Made by a program: the position numbers and the translations under genes. Below the pieces are notes generated by a model, which saw only the letters and a list, made by a program, of their open reading frames with translations, ran no database searches and was not told where the DNA came from. A stretch of DNA of 64,000 nucleotides from Brenneria goodwinii (GTDB taxonomy: Bacteria > Pseudomonadota > Gammaproteobacteria > Enterobacterales > Enterobacteriaceae): NCBI RefSeq assembly GCF_002291445.1, contig NZ_CP014137.1:4650001-4714000 (forward strand), read 5' to 3'. Of the stretch, positions 7,918 through 15,163 are shown in pieces (position 1 is the first letter of the stretch; each line of letters begins with the position of its first letter).

Positions 7918-8205
7918 TTATATTGCTTTTAGTTCGTTGATGAAATCAGGCTTGTTTTTCAGAATATTCAACACTTTTAGCGCCGTGCCGGTCGGCTGGC
8001 GCCGGTGTTGCTCCCATGCCTGAACAAGGGAAGGCGAAACTCCTAGCGCTGAAGCAAAATCATCTTGTTTCAATCCTGATAATGCTCGAATCGCTTTCAC
8101 ATCAGGCATTTCATAGCGAGTGATACGCGCCGCCGTTGCTTTACCCTCGCTGATTGCTACGGCTTCGTTTACCGACGTCATTAGGTCATTGAAAAAATCA
8201 CTCAT
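7918..8205 (-). CDS. Xre-family antitoxin (HigA/NadS-like)
   Basis: 95-residue protein with a C-terminal helix-turn-helix of the Xre/Cro type: IRALSGLKQDDFASALGVSPSLVQAWEQHRRQPTG at about residues 37-71. The N-terminal part MSDFFNDLMTSVNEAVAISEG is typical of NadS/HigA-like antitoxins that neutralise RelE-fold toxins and repress their own operon. The ATG at 8205 overlaps the toxin stop (ATGA) and has AAGGGG upstream; a longer upstream frame is rejected because it lies within the toxin gene. Toxin-first order, as here, is typical of higBA-type modules. Confidence 0.88.
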   Translation of the reverse strand: MSDFFNDLMTSVNEAVAISEGKATAARITRYEMPDVKAIRALSGLKQDDFASALGVSPSLVQAWEQHRRQPTGTALKVLNILKNKPDFINELKAI

Positions 8206-8543
8206 AAAGAACCCCTTTTTAAATGTTCTATTGCTGACCTGAGCATGTTTTTTTCTGCTCCGGTTAATGTGTCTTTCTGCCCTTTTTGATACACAGTGAA
8301 GAGCCATATACGGCCCTTGGGCGATTGATAATAGTAGATGACGCGAACCCCACCGCGTTTACCACAATTGCTGCTTTCAGGTGAGAAACGGATCTTTCTG
8401 CATCCGCCAGTTCCAACAATGACTCCTCCCAACTCTGGGTCGGTAACTAACAATTTTTGTAGCTCTGTATACTCATCTTCACTAAGAAGTCTTTCACGTT
8501 GCTTGCTGAAAAAGTCAGTTTCAATGAACTCAGCATATTTCAT
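8202..8543 (-). CDS. RelE/HigB-type toxin
   Basis: 113-residue protein of the RelE-like toxin superfamily, predicted ribosome-dependent or free mRNA endonuclease. The recognisable stretches are KLLVTDPELGGVIVGTGGCRKIRFS, then GKRGGVRVIYYYQSPKGRIWLFTVYQKGQKDTL, the usual core strands with basic residues, and a C-terminal helix. It forms a two-gene operon with the antitoxin downstream (4-base overlap). The module lies between nikC (which lacks nikDE after it) and btsS (which lacks btsR after it), so it may mark a recombination junction. Confidence 0.88.
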   Translation of the reverse strand: MKYAEFIETDFFSKQRERLLSEDEYTELQKLLVTDPELGGVIVGTGGCRKIRFSPESSNCGKRGGVRVIYYYQSPKGRIWLFTVYQKGQKDTLTGAEKNMLRSAIEHLKRGSL

Positions 8544-8629
8544 TACGGCATCCTTTCCATGTTTGTGTGGAAAATTTACTCTTACATGGTAAGGGTGTCA
8601 ATGCATGTAAACCGTTAGCGGTAAATCCA

Positions 8630-10348
8630 TCAGGCCGCTTTTTCAATATCCGATAGCGTTTTACGTGGTGAAATAAACGGTACGCGGACTTCCACCCGGG
8701 TGAATTCGTCGGCTTGGCAGACCACGGTGACGCCGAAGCTCTTACCGTAACGGGCCTTGATGCGCCGGTCCACCAGATTCATGCCCAGACCATCTCCGCC
8801 GGTGGGGGGCTGATACATTCCGGCGTTGTCTTCTACCGTCAGCTCCAGCGTATTGGCATGCAAACGTCCGCTGATATGAATATGGCCGATCTCAAGCATC
8901 TGCGAAATTCCGTGCTTGATGGCATTCTCCACGATCGGCTGCAGGGAAAACGCCGGTAGCCGCGCTTCCAGCAGTTCGTCCGGCAGCGTGATATCCACCG
9001 TCAGGTGATCGGCGAAACGCGCCTTTTCAATCTCCAGATAGGCGTTAACGTGTTCCAACTCATCGCTGAGCGTCACCTCATCATTGCTGCGCTTCAGGTT
9101 TTTACGGAAAAAGGTCGATAGCGATAGCACCAACTGGCGGGCGTGATTGGGATCGCGGCGTATTACGGCGGATAACGTATTCAGCGCATTGAATAGGAAA
9201 TGCGGGTTAACCTGGGCATGCAATAGTTTGATTTCCGACTGCACCAGTAGCTGTTTCTGCCGTTCGAAGCGTCCGGCCAGAATCTGGGCCGACAGCAGGT
9301 GGGCTATCCCTTCTCCCAGCGTACGGTTGATGCTGGAAAACAGTTTGTTCTTGGGTTCGTACAGTTTGATGGTGCCGATGACGCGCTGTTCTTCGCCGCG
9401 TAGCGGGATCACCAGCGTCGAACCCAGTTTACAGTTGGACGAGATGGAGCAAGTGTAGGGCACTTCATTGCCATCGGCGTAAACCACCTGGTTGTTATCA
9501 ATCGCCCGATGGGTATGGCAGGAAGTGATGGGGGAATCTACGGTATGGTGGTCGTCGCCCAGGCCGATAAACGCCAGCAATTTTTCCCGGTCGGTAATCG
9601 CCACGGCGCCAACCCCCAGTTCTTCGTACAGGATACGGGCGACACGCATGCTGTTCTGCTGGTTGAAACCCTGCCGCAACGTACCTTCGGCGCGGGCGGC
9701 GATCTTCAGCGCCTTGGCGGAAAACGCCGAGGTGTACTTTTCAAAAATGGCTCGCCTGTCGAGCAGAATACGCATAAACATGGCCGCCCCCACGCTGTTG
9801 GTGATCATCATCGGCAGGGCAATGTCGCGCACCAGCGCCACCGCGTTATCAAACGGTCGGGCAACCAGCAGGATAATGGCCATTTGCAGAATTTCCGCCG
9901 CCAGCGCGGTTAAACCGACCACCAGCGGTTGAAACAGCAGATCGATACGGTTACGCCGGGTCAGATAGCGGTGCAGCAATCCGCCCAGCAGGCCTTCGGT
10001 GATGGTGGAAAGCATACAGGCCAGCGCCGTCATCCCACCCATCGAATAACGATGCAGTCCGCCGGTCAGCCCGACCAGAAAACCGACGGAAGGCCCGCCC
10101 AGCATACCGCCCAATACGGCGCCGGTGGCGCGGGTGTTGGCGATGGAATCATCAATATGCAGGCCGAAATAGGTGCCCATGATGCAGAACATGGAAAAAA
10201 CCAGATAACACACCAGCTTATGGGGCAAGCGGATCGTAACCTGCATCAACGGAATGAATAACGGCGTTTTACTTAACAGATAAGCGATCACCAGATAAAC
10301 GCACATCTGTTGCAGTAAAGAAAGAATCAAATCGACCTGGTTGATCAT
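8630..10348 (-). CDS. btsS: LytS-type sensor histidine kinase BtsS (YehU)
   Basis: 572-residue inner-membrane sensor kinase; E. coli BtsS has 561 and is very similar throughout (for example IVENAIKHG and HLLSAQILAGRFERQK). Residues 1-195 are the 5TM-5TMR_LYT membrane sensor, about 215-345 a GAF-like domain, and 360-565 the kinase with phospho-acceptor H383 in NPHFLFNALNT and the ATPase N-box IVENAIKHG. In E. coli BtsS senses extracellular pyruvate and acts through the LytTR regulator BtsR, encoded directly after it. Here the next gene is the toxin, 87 bp away, so the cognate regulator is missing from this locus. A 21-bp tandem repeat lies about 110 bp upstream of its start. Confidence 0.92.
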   Translation of the reverse strand: MINQVDLILSLLQQMCVYLVIAYLLSKTPLFIPLMQVTIRLPHKLVCYLVFSMFCIMGTYFGLHIDDSIANTRATGAVLGGMLGGPSVGFLVGLTGGLHRYSMGGMTALACMLSTITEGLLGGLLHRYLTRRNRIDLLFQPLVVGLTALAAEILQMAIILLVARPFDNAVALVRDIALPMMITNSVGAAMFMRILLDRRAIFEKYTSAFSAKALKIAARAEGTLRQGFNQQNSMRVARILYEELGVGAVAITDREKLLAFIGLGDDHHTVDSPITSCHTHRAIDNNQVVYADGNEVPYTCSISSNCKLGSTLVIPLRGEEQRVIGTIKLYEPKNKLFSSINRTLGEGIAHLLSAQILAGRFERQKQLLVQSEIKLLHAQVNPHFLFNALNTLSAVIRRDPNHARQLVLSLSTFFRKNLKRSNDEVTLSDELEHVNAYLEIEKARFADHLTVDITLPDELLEARLPAFSLQPIVENAIKHGISQMLEIGHIHISGRLHANTLELTVEDNAGMYQPPTGGDGLGMNLVDRRIKARYGKSFGVTVVCQADEFTRVEVRVPFISPRKTLSDIEKAA

Positions 10349-10455
10349 AAGAAAATATGCCTTGCTGCCCGAACGGGATAGTGTAGCGCGTTATCTGGCG
10401 GAGGAACATCGCCCGAGTCCGGGAAAGAAGCCGGCGCGGCGTAGCGGCGTCCATT

Positions 10456-10497
10456 GTTTTACCATCAGGCGTTACAGTTTTACCGTCAGGCGTCACG
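10456..10497. repeat. Two tandem 21-bp repeats upstream of btsS
   Basis: Two head-to-tail copies (10456-10476 and 10477-10497) match at 18 of 21 positions, with core TTTTACCRTCAGGCGTYAC. The ACC[A/G]TCA motif recurring every 21 bp (two helical turns) is the format of LytTR-type response-regulator sites; the published E. coli BtsR motif, from memory ACC[G/A]CT[C/T]A with 13-bp spacing, is close. It may therefore be a binding site for a BtsR-like regulator on the btsS promoter. Confidence 0.5.
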
Positions 10498-10909
10498 GGT
10501 GATTATTTATTTCCGCGGCGTGTCATGTTCCGCCATTGCCGCCCTTCGGCTACTAAGATTATTTAAAGTAGAGAACAAGATTATTCTTCATTGCGCATTA
10601 TCTATTATCGTAACATTCCTCCGCTATTTATTAAGAGGCCATATTCTGGTGCAGTGGTGTGCTTTTTTAGTGCATTTGAATAAATGGCTTTATAAATAAA
10701 AAAATAATTCTATTGTTTTTATTTTTATATGATAAAAAATTTTTATGGTTAGTTGTTTTTGATTTTTTAATTTTATATAAATAGATTTAAAAACAGTATA
10801 TTACGTTATTTTTTTGAGTTTTATTAAGTGCTGGCACAGTATTTGCTCACCTATTTATGTCTCGGTTAATACAGCGTGTTTTCGGCTATTTAATTATTTA
10901 GGGTGAGTT
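10498..10909. other. AT-rich intergenic region before the ABC operon
   Basis: About 410 bp between the divergent btsS and the binding-protein gene. Bases 10690-10900 are very AT-rich (runs of A and T) and likely hold the promoter of the following operon. One 81-codon frame exists but has no recognisable domain, signal or ribosome site, so no gene is called. I searched by eye for guanidine-riboswitch hallmarks (ykkC motifs, tandem ACGR hairpins) and saw none. Confidence 0.5.
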
Positions 10910-11710
10910 ATGAAAATAATATTCAATCGTAGGTTGTCTATTTCGCTATTTACTATTTTCATTATGGCTGTATCGCCATTTTTACGGGCCGAATCTTCCG
11001 ATACATTGCGTTTCGGCACCGCGCTGGGATATGCCCCGTTTGAATATCGCGGCAGCGACGGCGAAATGACCGGTTTTGAAATCGATTTAGGCAACGCTAT
11101 TTGCGACTACCTGAAAAAACGCTGTCAGTGGGTGGAAACCGAAATATCCACCATGATCCCGGCATTAAAAGCGCGCAAGTTTGACGCCATTCTGGCCTCT
11201 ATCGGCGTAACGGAAGCCAGAAAAAAACAGTTGCTGTTTACCGACAAGGTGCATGGCGGCAGAACGCGCATGATCACCAGGGAAAACAGCGGGCTGCTGC
11301 CTGACGGACAGTCGCTGGCCGGGAAGCGCATCGGCGTGGAGCAGGGGGCTAGCGTCGAAAACTTCGCCAAAAAGCGTTGGGCGCCGCTCGGCGTGACGGT
11401 GGTTTCCTATGGCAATCAGGATCTGGCTTATAACGACCTGATCGCAGGCCGCCTGGACGGCATGCTGACCGGCGAAGTGCAAGGCCAGCTCGGTTTTCTC
11501 AGTTCGGAAAAGGGCAGAGGCTTTGCCTTCGCCGGCGAACAGATTCAGGATCCGCTGCTTGGCACCGGCGTCAGCGCCATCGGCGTGGATAAGGATAACG
11601 CCGCGCTCGCCGCCGAGATCAATCGCGCATTGGCGGCGCTGCGCGCGGATGGGACTTACCAGAAGATCGCCGCCGAATATTTCCCGCCGTCCATTGATAT
11701 CTACCAATAA
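10910..11710 (+). CDS. Polar amino-acid/guanidino ABC transporter binding protein
   Basis: 266-residue periplasmic binding protein of family 3 (SBP_bac_3; HisJ/ArgT/OccT/NocT group). Signal peptide: residues 1 to about 27 (SISLFTIFIMAVSPF then LRAES). The ligand-site motifs are FGTALGYAPFEYRG, MTGFEIDLGNAICDYL, the SIGVTEARKKQLLFTD loop and GVEQGASVENFA; these are typical of proteins for arginine, ornithine, octopine or related guanidino ligands. It starts an operon with two permeases and an ATPase, followed by a ureohydrolase, which fits a guanidino substrate, but the ligand is inferred. The ATG at 10910 has GGGTGAGTT directly upstream. Confidence 0.88.
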   Translation: MKIIFNRRLSISLFTIFIMAVSPFLRAESSDTLRFGTALGYAPFEYRGSDGEMTGFEIDLGNAICDYLKKRCQWVETEISTMIPALKARKFDAILASIGVTEARKKQLLFTDKVHGGRTRMITRENSGLLPDGQSLAGKRIGVEQGASVENFAKKRWAPLGVTVVSYGNQDLAYNDLIAGRLDGMLTGEVQGQLGFLSSEKGRGFAFAGEQIQDPLLGTGVSAIGVDKDNAALAAEINRALAALRADGTYQKIAAEYFPPSIDIYQ

Positions 11711-11730
11711 GACGCAAAGGGGAACCGCTC

Positions 11731-12423
11731 ATGTTTATTCCGCAGGGATACGCCCACATGCTGCTTGACGGCATTATGGTGACGGTGCGGCTCTCGCTGG
11801 GGGCGCTGGTGTTGGCGATGTTGCTCGGGCTGATTATGGCGCTGGCCAAACTTTCCGGCAGCCGGCCGCTGAACGCGGTCGCCGCACTGTACACCACCGT
11901 CATTCGCGGTATTCCCGATCTGGCGTTGATGCTGCTGGTGTTTTACAGCCTGCAAATGTGGCTCAACCAGATAACCGATTTCCTGGGATGGCGGCAGATC
12001 GATATTGAACCGTTCAGCGCCGGTATCGTGACGCTGGGTTTCATTTACGGCGCCTATTTTACCGAGACATTCCGCGGTGCCTTTATGGCGGTGCCGGCCG
12101 GGCAGATGGAGGCGGGGCGCGCATTCGGCCTGAGCGGCTGGCAATGCTTCCGCCAGATTCTCTTTCCGCAAATGATGCGCTTCGCTTTGCCGGGTCTCAG
12201 CAACAACTGGTTGATCATGGTGAAGGCCACCGCGTTGGTGTCGATCATCGGGCTTTCCGATGTGACAAAAGCCGCGCAGAACGCCGGTAAAGGATCGGGA
12301 CAGCTGTTTTTCTATCTGGTTCTGGCGGCACTGTTTTATCTGCTGGTGACGACCGTATCCAGCGTTGTGCTGTATTGGCTGGGCAAACGCTACAACATCG
12401 GCGTACGTGAGGCGGAACTGTGA
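11731..12423 (+). CDS. Polar amino-acid ABC transporter permease (HisQ-type)
   Basis: 230-residue inner-membrane permease of the HisM/HisQ group (BPD_transp_1), about five membrane helices. It carries GIPDLALMLLVFYSLQMW and the EAA-type coupling loop MEAGRAFGLSGWQCFRQILFPQMMRFALPGLSNNWL. The ATG at 11731 is preceded by AAAGGGG. It overlaps the second permease start by four bases and would pair with it to form a heterodimeric channel. Confidence 0.9.
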   Translation: MFIPQGYAHMLLDGIMVTVRLSLGALVLAMLLGLIMALAKLSGSRPLNAVAALYTTVIRGIPDLALMLLVFYSLQMWLNQITDFLGWRQIDIEPFSAGIVTLGFIYGAYFTETFRGAFMAVPAGQMEAGRAFGLSGWQCFRQILFPQMMRFALPGLSNNWLIMVKATALVSIIGLSDVTKAAQNAGKGSGQLFFYLVLAALFYLLVTTVSSVVLYWLGKRYNIGVREAEL

Positions 12424-13133
12424 TTGAAATACTGAAAGAATATGGCATGGCCTATCTCTGGCATGACGGCTACCACTATTCCGGTCTGCTGGTTACCTGT
12501 TGGCTGCTGTTGCTGTCCCTGCTGATGGGATTTGTTCTGTCGCTGCCGCTGGCCGTGGCGCGCGCGTCGCAGGTGCGCTGGCTGTCGCGCGCGGTATGGT
12601 GCTTCACCTATGTTTTTCGCGGCACGCCGCTCTATATCCAACTGCTGATTATCTACACCGGTATCTACAGTCTGGAGTTCGTACGGGCGCAGCCGATGCT
12701 GGACGCGTTTTTCCGCAACGGCTTTTATTGCGCCGTGCTGGCGCTTGGACTGAACACCACCGCGTTCACCACCGAGGTGTTCGCCGGCGCGATTAAAGGC
12801 ATCGCTCACGGCGAGGTTGAAGCGGCGCGCGCCTATGGCCTGCATCGTTTTACCCTTTACCGCAAGATCATCCTTCCCGCCGCGCTGCGGCGAGCGCTGC
12901 CTTATTACAGCAATGAAGTGATCCTGATGCTGCACGCCACGTCCATTGCGTTTACCGCCACCGTGGCGGATTTACTCAAGGTCGCCGGCGATGTCAACGC
13001 GGAAACCTATATGTCTTTTCAGGCTTACGGCATCGCCGCGGCGATCTATCTGGTCACCACCTGCGTGCTTATCGCCCTGTTCCGTCAGGGAGAGAAACGC
13101 TGGCTGGCTTTTATTCGCCCCCGCGGTCAGTGA
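12420..13133 (+). CDS. Polar amino-acid ABC transporter permease (HisM-type)
   Basis: 237-residue second permease of the same importer, with about five membrane helices, the FRGTPLYIQLLIIYTGIYSLE signature, and coupling loop EVEAARAYGLHRFTLYRKIILPAALRRALP. The GTG at 12420 overlaps the preceding stop (GTGA), indicating translational coupling. It resembles HisM/OccM more than the partner does. Confidence 0.9.
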   Translation: MIEILKEYGMAYLWHDGYHYSGLLVTCWLLLLSLLMGFVLSLPLAVARASQVRWLSRAVWCFTYVFRGTPLYIQLLIIYTGIYSLEFVRAQPMLDAFFRNGFYCAVLALGLNTTAFTTEVFAGAIKGIAHGEVEAARAYGLHRFTLYRKIILPAALRRALPYYSNEVILMLHATSIAFTATVADLLKVAGDVNAETYMSFQAYGIAAAIYLVTTCVLIALFRQGEKRWLAFIRPRGQ

Positions 13134-13143
13134 GGAGGATGCA

Positions 13144-13911
13144 ATGGAAAAACTGGTTATTGATAATTTCACCAAAAGCTATGGCGACAATCAGGTGCTG
13201 CGTGGCGTATCGCTACGTGCGCGCGCCGGTGACGTGGTCAGCCTGATCGGCGCCAGCGGTTCGGGCAAGAGCACGTTTCTGCGCTGCATCAACTTTCTGG
13301 AACATCCCGACGACGGGGCGTTTTTCTTCGATGGCCGGCTGGTGCCGATGGTCAGGGACAACAAAGGCGGCATGCGTATCGCCGATGACCGCATGTTGCA
13401 ACGTATCCGTACCCGGCTGTGCATGGTGTTCCAGCACTTTAATTTGTGGAGCCATCTTACCGCGCTGGAAAACATCATGCTGGCGCCCACCAGCGTACTG
13501 GGGTTGAGCAAGAGCGAGGCGCGCGAACGGGCGCAGCACTATCTCGATAAGGTCGGCCTGCCGCCGCAGGTGGCGCAACAGTATCCGGCCCATATCTCCG
13601 GCGGACAACAACAGCGCGTAGCCATTGCCCGGGCGCTGGCGATGGATCCCGATGTGATGCTGTTTGACGAGCCGACGTCGGCGCTGGATCCGGAACTGGT
13701 GGGCGAGGTGCTGAAGGTGATGCAGGTGCTGGCGGATGAGGGCCGCACCATGATCGTGGTCACGCATGAAATGGGATTCGCGCGTCATGTCTCCAGCCAG
13801 GTGCTGTTCCTCCATCAAGGGGTGATAGAGGAGCAGGGGGGGCCCGATGAGGTGTTGGGCAATCCGCAAAGCGGTCGGCTGCGCGGTTTTCTTAGCGGCA
13901 ACCTGAAATGA
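13144..13911 (+). CDS. Polar amino-acid ABC transporter ATPase (HisP-type)
   Basis: 255-residue ATP-binding subunit: Walker A GASGSGKST, Q-loop MVFQHFNLWSHLTALEN, signature SGGQQQRVAIARALAMDP, Walker B VMLFDEPTSALD and switch histidine in VVTHEMGF. The frame is open far upstream, but the ATG at 13144 has a strong GAGGAGG ribosome site and begins with the normal MEKLVIDNFTKSYGD. It energises the two preceding permeases and completes a four-gene importer. Confidence 0.93.
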   Translation: MEKLVIDNFTKSYGDNQVLRGVSLRARAGDVVSLIGASGSGKSTFLRCINFLEHPDDGAFFFDGRLVPMVRDNKGGMRIADDRMLQRIRTRLCMVFQHFNLWSHLTALENIMLAPTSVLGLSKSEARERAQHYLDKVGLPPQVAQQYPAHISGGQQQRVAIARALAMDPDVMLFDEPTSALDPELVGEVLKVMQVLADEGRTMIVVTHEMGFARHVSSQVLFLHQGVIEEQGGPDEVLGNPQSGRLRGFLSGNLK

Positions 13912-14049
13912 CGATCTCCGCGCTTTAGCGCCGTTCCACCTTCTGTGAAAAAACGTTTATGGAGACGGTTTATCCGCCTCCACGGGCCGCGCTGTGCGGT
14001 GTTTACCCTGTCCGACCATGCGGGCCGGACGTTGGTTGATGAGGATATT

Positions 14050-15093
14050 ATGAATAGCGAAAAACTGGCATACCTGCGCGAAAGATTCGGCGACCATATC
14101 GAAGACGGCAAAATTTACCATCCGGATTTCGCCAAAGCGGCCAAAGTGCCCGCCGCCAGCCGGGCCGAAGGCCACAGTAAGTGGCCCATCGCCGAACCGG
14201 CAACCTTGCTCAATCTCGCCTATGACGCCGGCGCTTACGGCAATCGCTTCGCCGGGCTAGACGTGGCGCTGATCGGCGTGCCGATGGATCTCGGCGCCGG
14301 CGACCGTCCCGGCTGCCGCTTCGGGCCTCAGGCGGTACGATCCGTCAGCCGCGTCGGCCCTTACGATCGGGTGCTCAACGTTTCTCCCGCCGGCGATCTG
14401 CGGGTGAAAGACGTGGGCGACGTGGCGTTTACCAATAGCCGCAGCCTGGAACAGTGCCATGCGGATATCGAAGCCTACTATTCGCGCGTCATGGACTCGG
14501 GCGTGATACCGCTGACGGTGGGCGGCGATCATTCCATCACCTATTCCATTCTGCGCGCGCTTGGCAAGGATCGTCCGCTGGCCTGCGTGCATTTCGACGC
14601 CCACTGCGATACCTCCGGCGCTTACGGCACCAAATACCACCACGGCGCGCCGTTCCGTCAGGCGGTGCTGGACGGCGTGCTGGATGCGGAGAAATGCGTG
14701 CAAATCGGTATCCGCGGCGGCGGCACCTATCACGGCGAGTTCTCTCACGAATCCGGTATGACGGTGATTTACGCCGAAGACATTGTGGAGCGCGGCGTGG
14801 AGTATGCGATTGGCAAAATTCGCGAGGTGGTGGGCGATAGCGAGGTGTATATCTCGTTCGACATCGATTCGGTGGATCCGGGGTTTGCGCCCGGCACCGG
14901 CACGCCGGAGGTGGGCGGACTGACGCCGCGCGAAGTGCTGAGCATGTTGCGGTCTATGGCTGGAATGAAGGTGGTCGGCGGCGACGTGGTGGAAGTCGCG
15001 CCGCAGTATGACGCCTCCTCCAATACGGCGCAAATCACCGCGCAGGTGCTGTTTATGCAACTGTGTCTGGTGGCGTTGGCGCGCCAGCAATAA
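14050..15093 (+). CDS. Ureohydrolase (agmatinase/arginase family), N-terminally extended
   Basis: 347-residue metallohydrolase that releases urea from a guanidino compound. Metal ligands are all present: H161 (TVGGDHS), D183, H185 and D187 (FDAHCDTS), D271 and D273 (SFDIDSVDP). The fold core starts near residue 70, so there is an N-terminal extension of about 70 residues compared with ordinary agmatinases. The second residue after the ligand His is Cys (DAHCD, usually DAHTD or DAHLD), and the loop reads YHHGAPFRQA rather than HGTPFRRA. The ATG at 14050 has GAGGAT upstream and starts MNSEKLAYLRERFGD. It follows an amino-acid-type importer by 138 bp. Possible substrates include guanidinobutyrate, guanidinopropionate, agmatine or free guanidine; the sequence alone does not decide. 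Confidence 0.88.
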   Translation: MNSEKLAYLRERFGDHIEDGKIYHPDFAKAAKVPAASRAEGHSKWPIAEPATLLNLAYDAGAYGNRFAGLDVALIGVPMDLGAGDRPGCRFGPQAVRSVSRVGPYDRVLNVSPAGDLRVKDVGDVAFTNSRSLEQCHADIEAYYSRVMDSGVIPLTVGGDHSITYSILRALGKDRPLACVHFDAHCDTSGAYGTKYHHGAPFRQAVLDGVLDAEKCVQIGIRGGGTYHGEFSHESGMTVIYAEDIVERGVEYAIGKIREVVGDSEVYISFDIDSVDPGFAPGTGTPEVGGLTPREVLSMLRSMAGMKVVGGDVVEVAPQYDASSNTAQITAQVLFMQLCLVALARQQ

Positions 15094-15103
15094 TAAACCG
15101 TTG

Positions 15104-15128
15104 CGCGTCCGGCGGTGCGCCGGGCGCG
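15104..15128 (+). terminator. Hairpin between ureohydrolase and MFS gene
   Basis: An 11-bp stem with one G-U pair (CGCGTCCGGCG / CGCCGGGCGCG) and a 3-nt loop starts 10 bases after the ureohydrolase stop. It is followed by TTCC and no T run, so it may attenuate rather than end transcription into the MFS gene. Confidence 0.45.
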
Positions 15129-15163
15129 TTCCTCACTGAGCTACCGTTAATGACAGGCTAACT

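Noticed and set aside
10454..10699. 81-codon frame in the btsS upstream region
   Set aside because: It crosses the tandem repeat and AT-rich sequence, with no ribosome site, domain or conserved feature.
10498..10909. Guanidine riboswitch before the importer/ureohydrolase operon
   Set aside because: The region lacks the ykkC-type conserved motifs and tandem ACGR hairpins; it is mostly featureless A/T sequence.
13144..13911. A longer ATPase start at 12946
   Set aside because: The extra N-terminal part overlaps the permease gene in another frame; the ATG at 13144 has a strong ribosome site and normal N-terminus.
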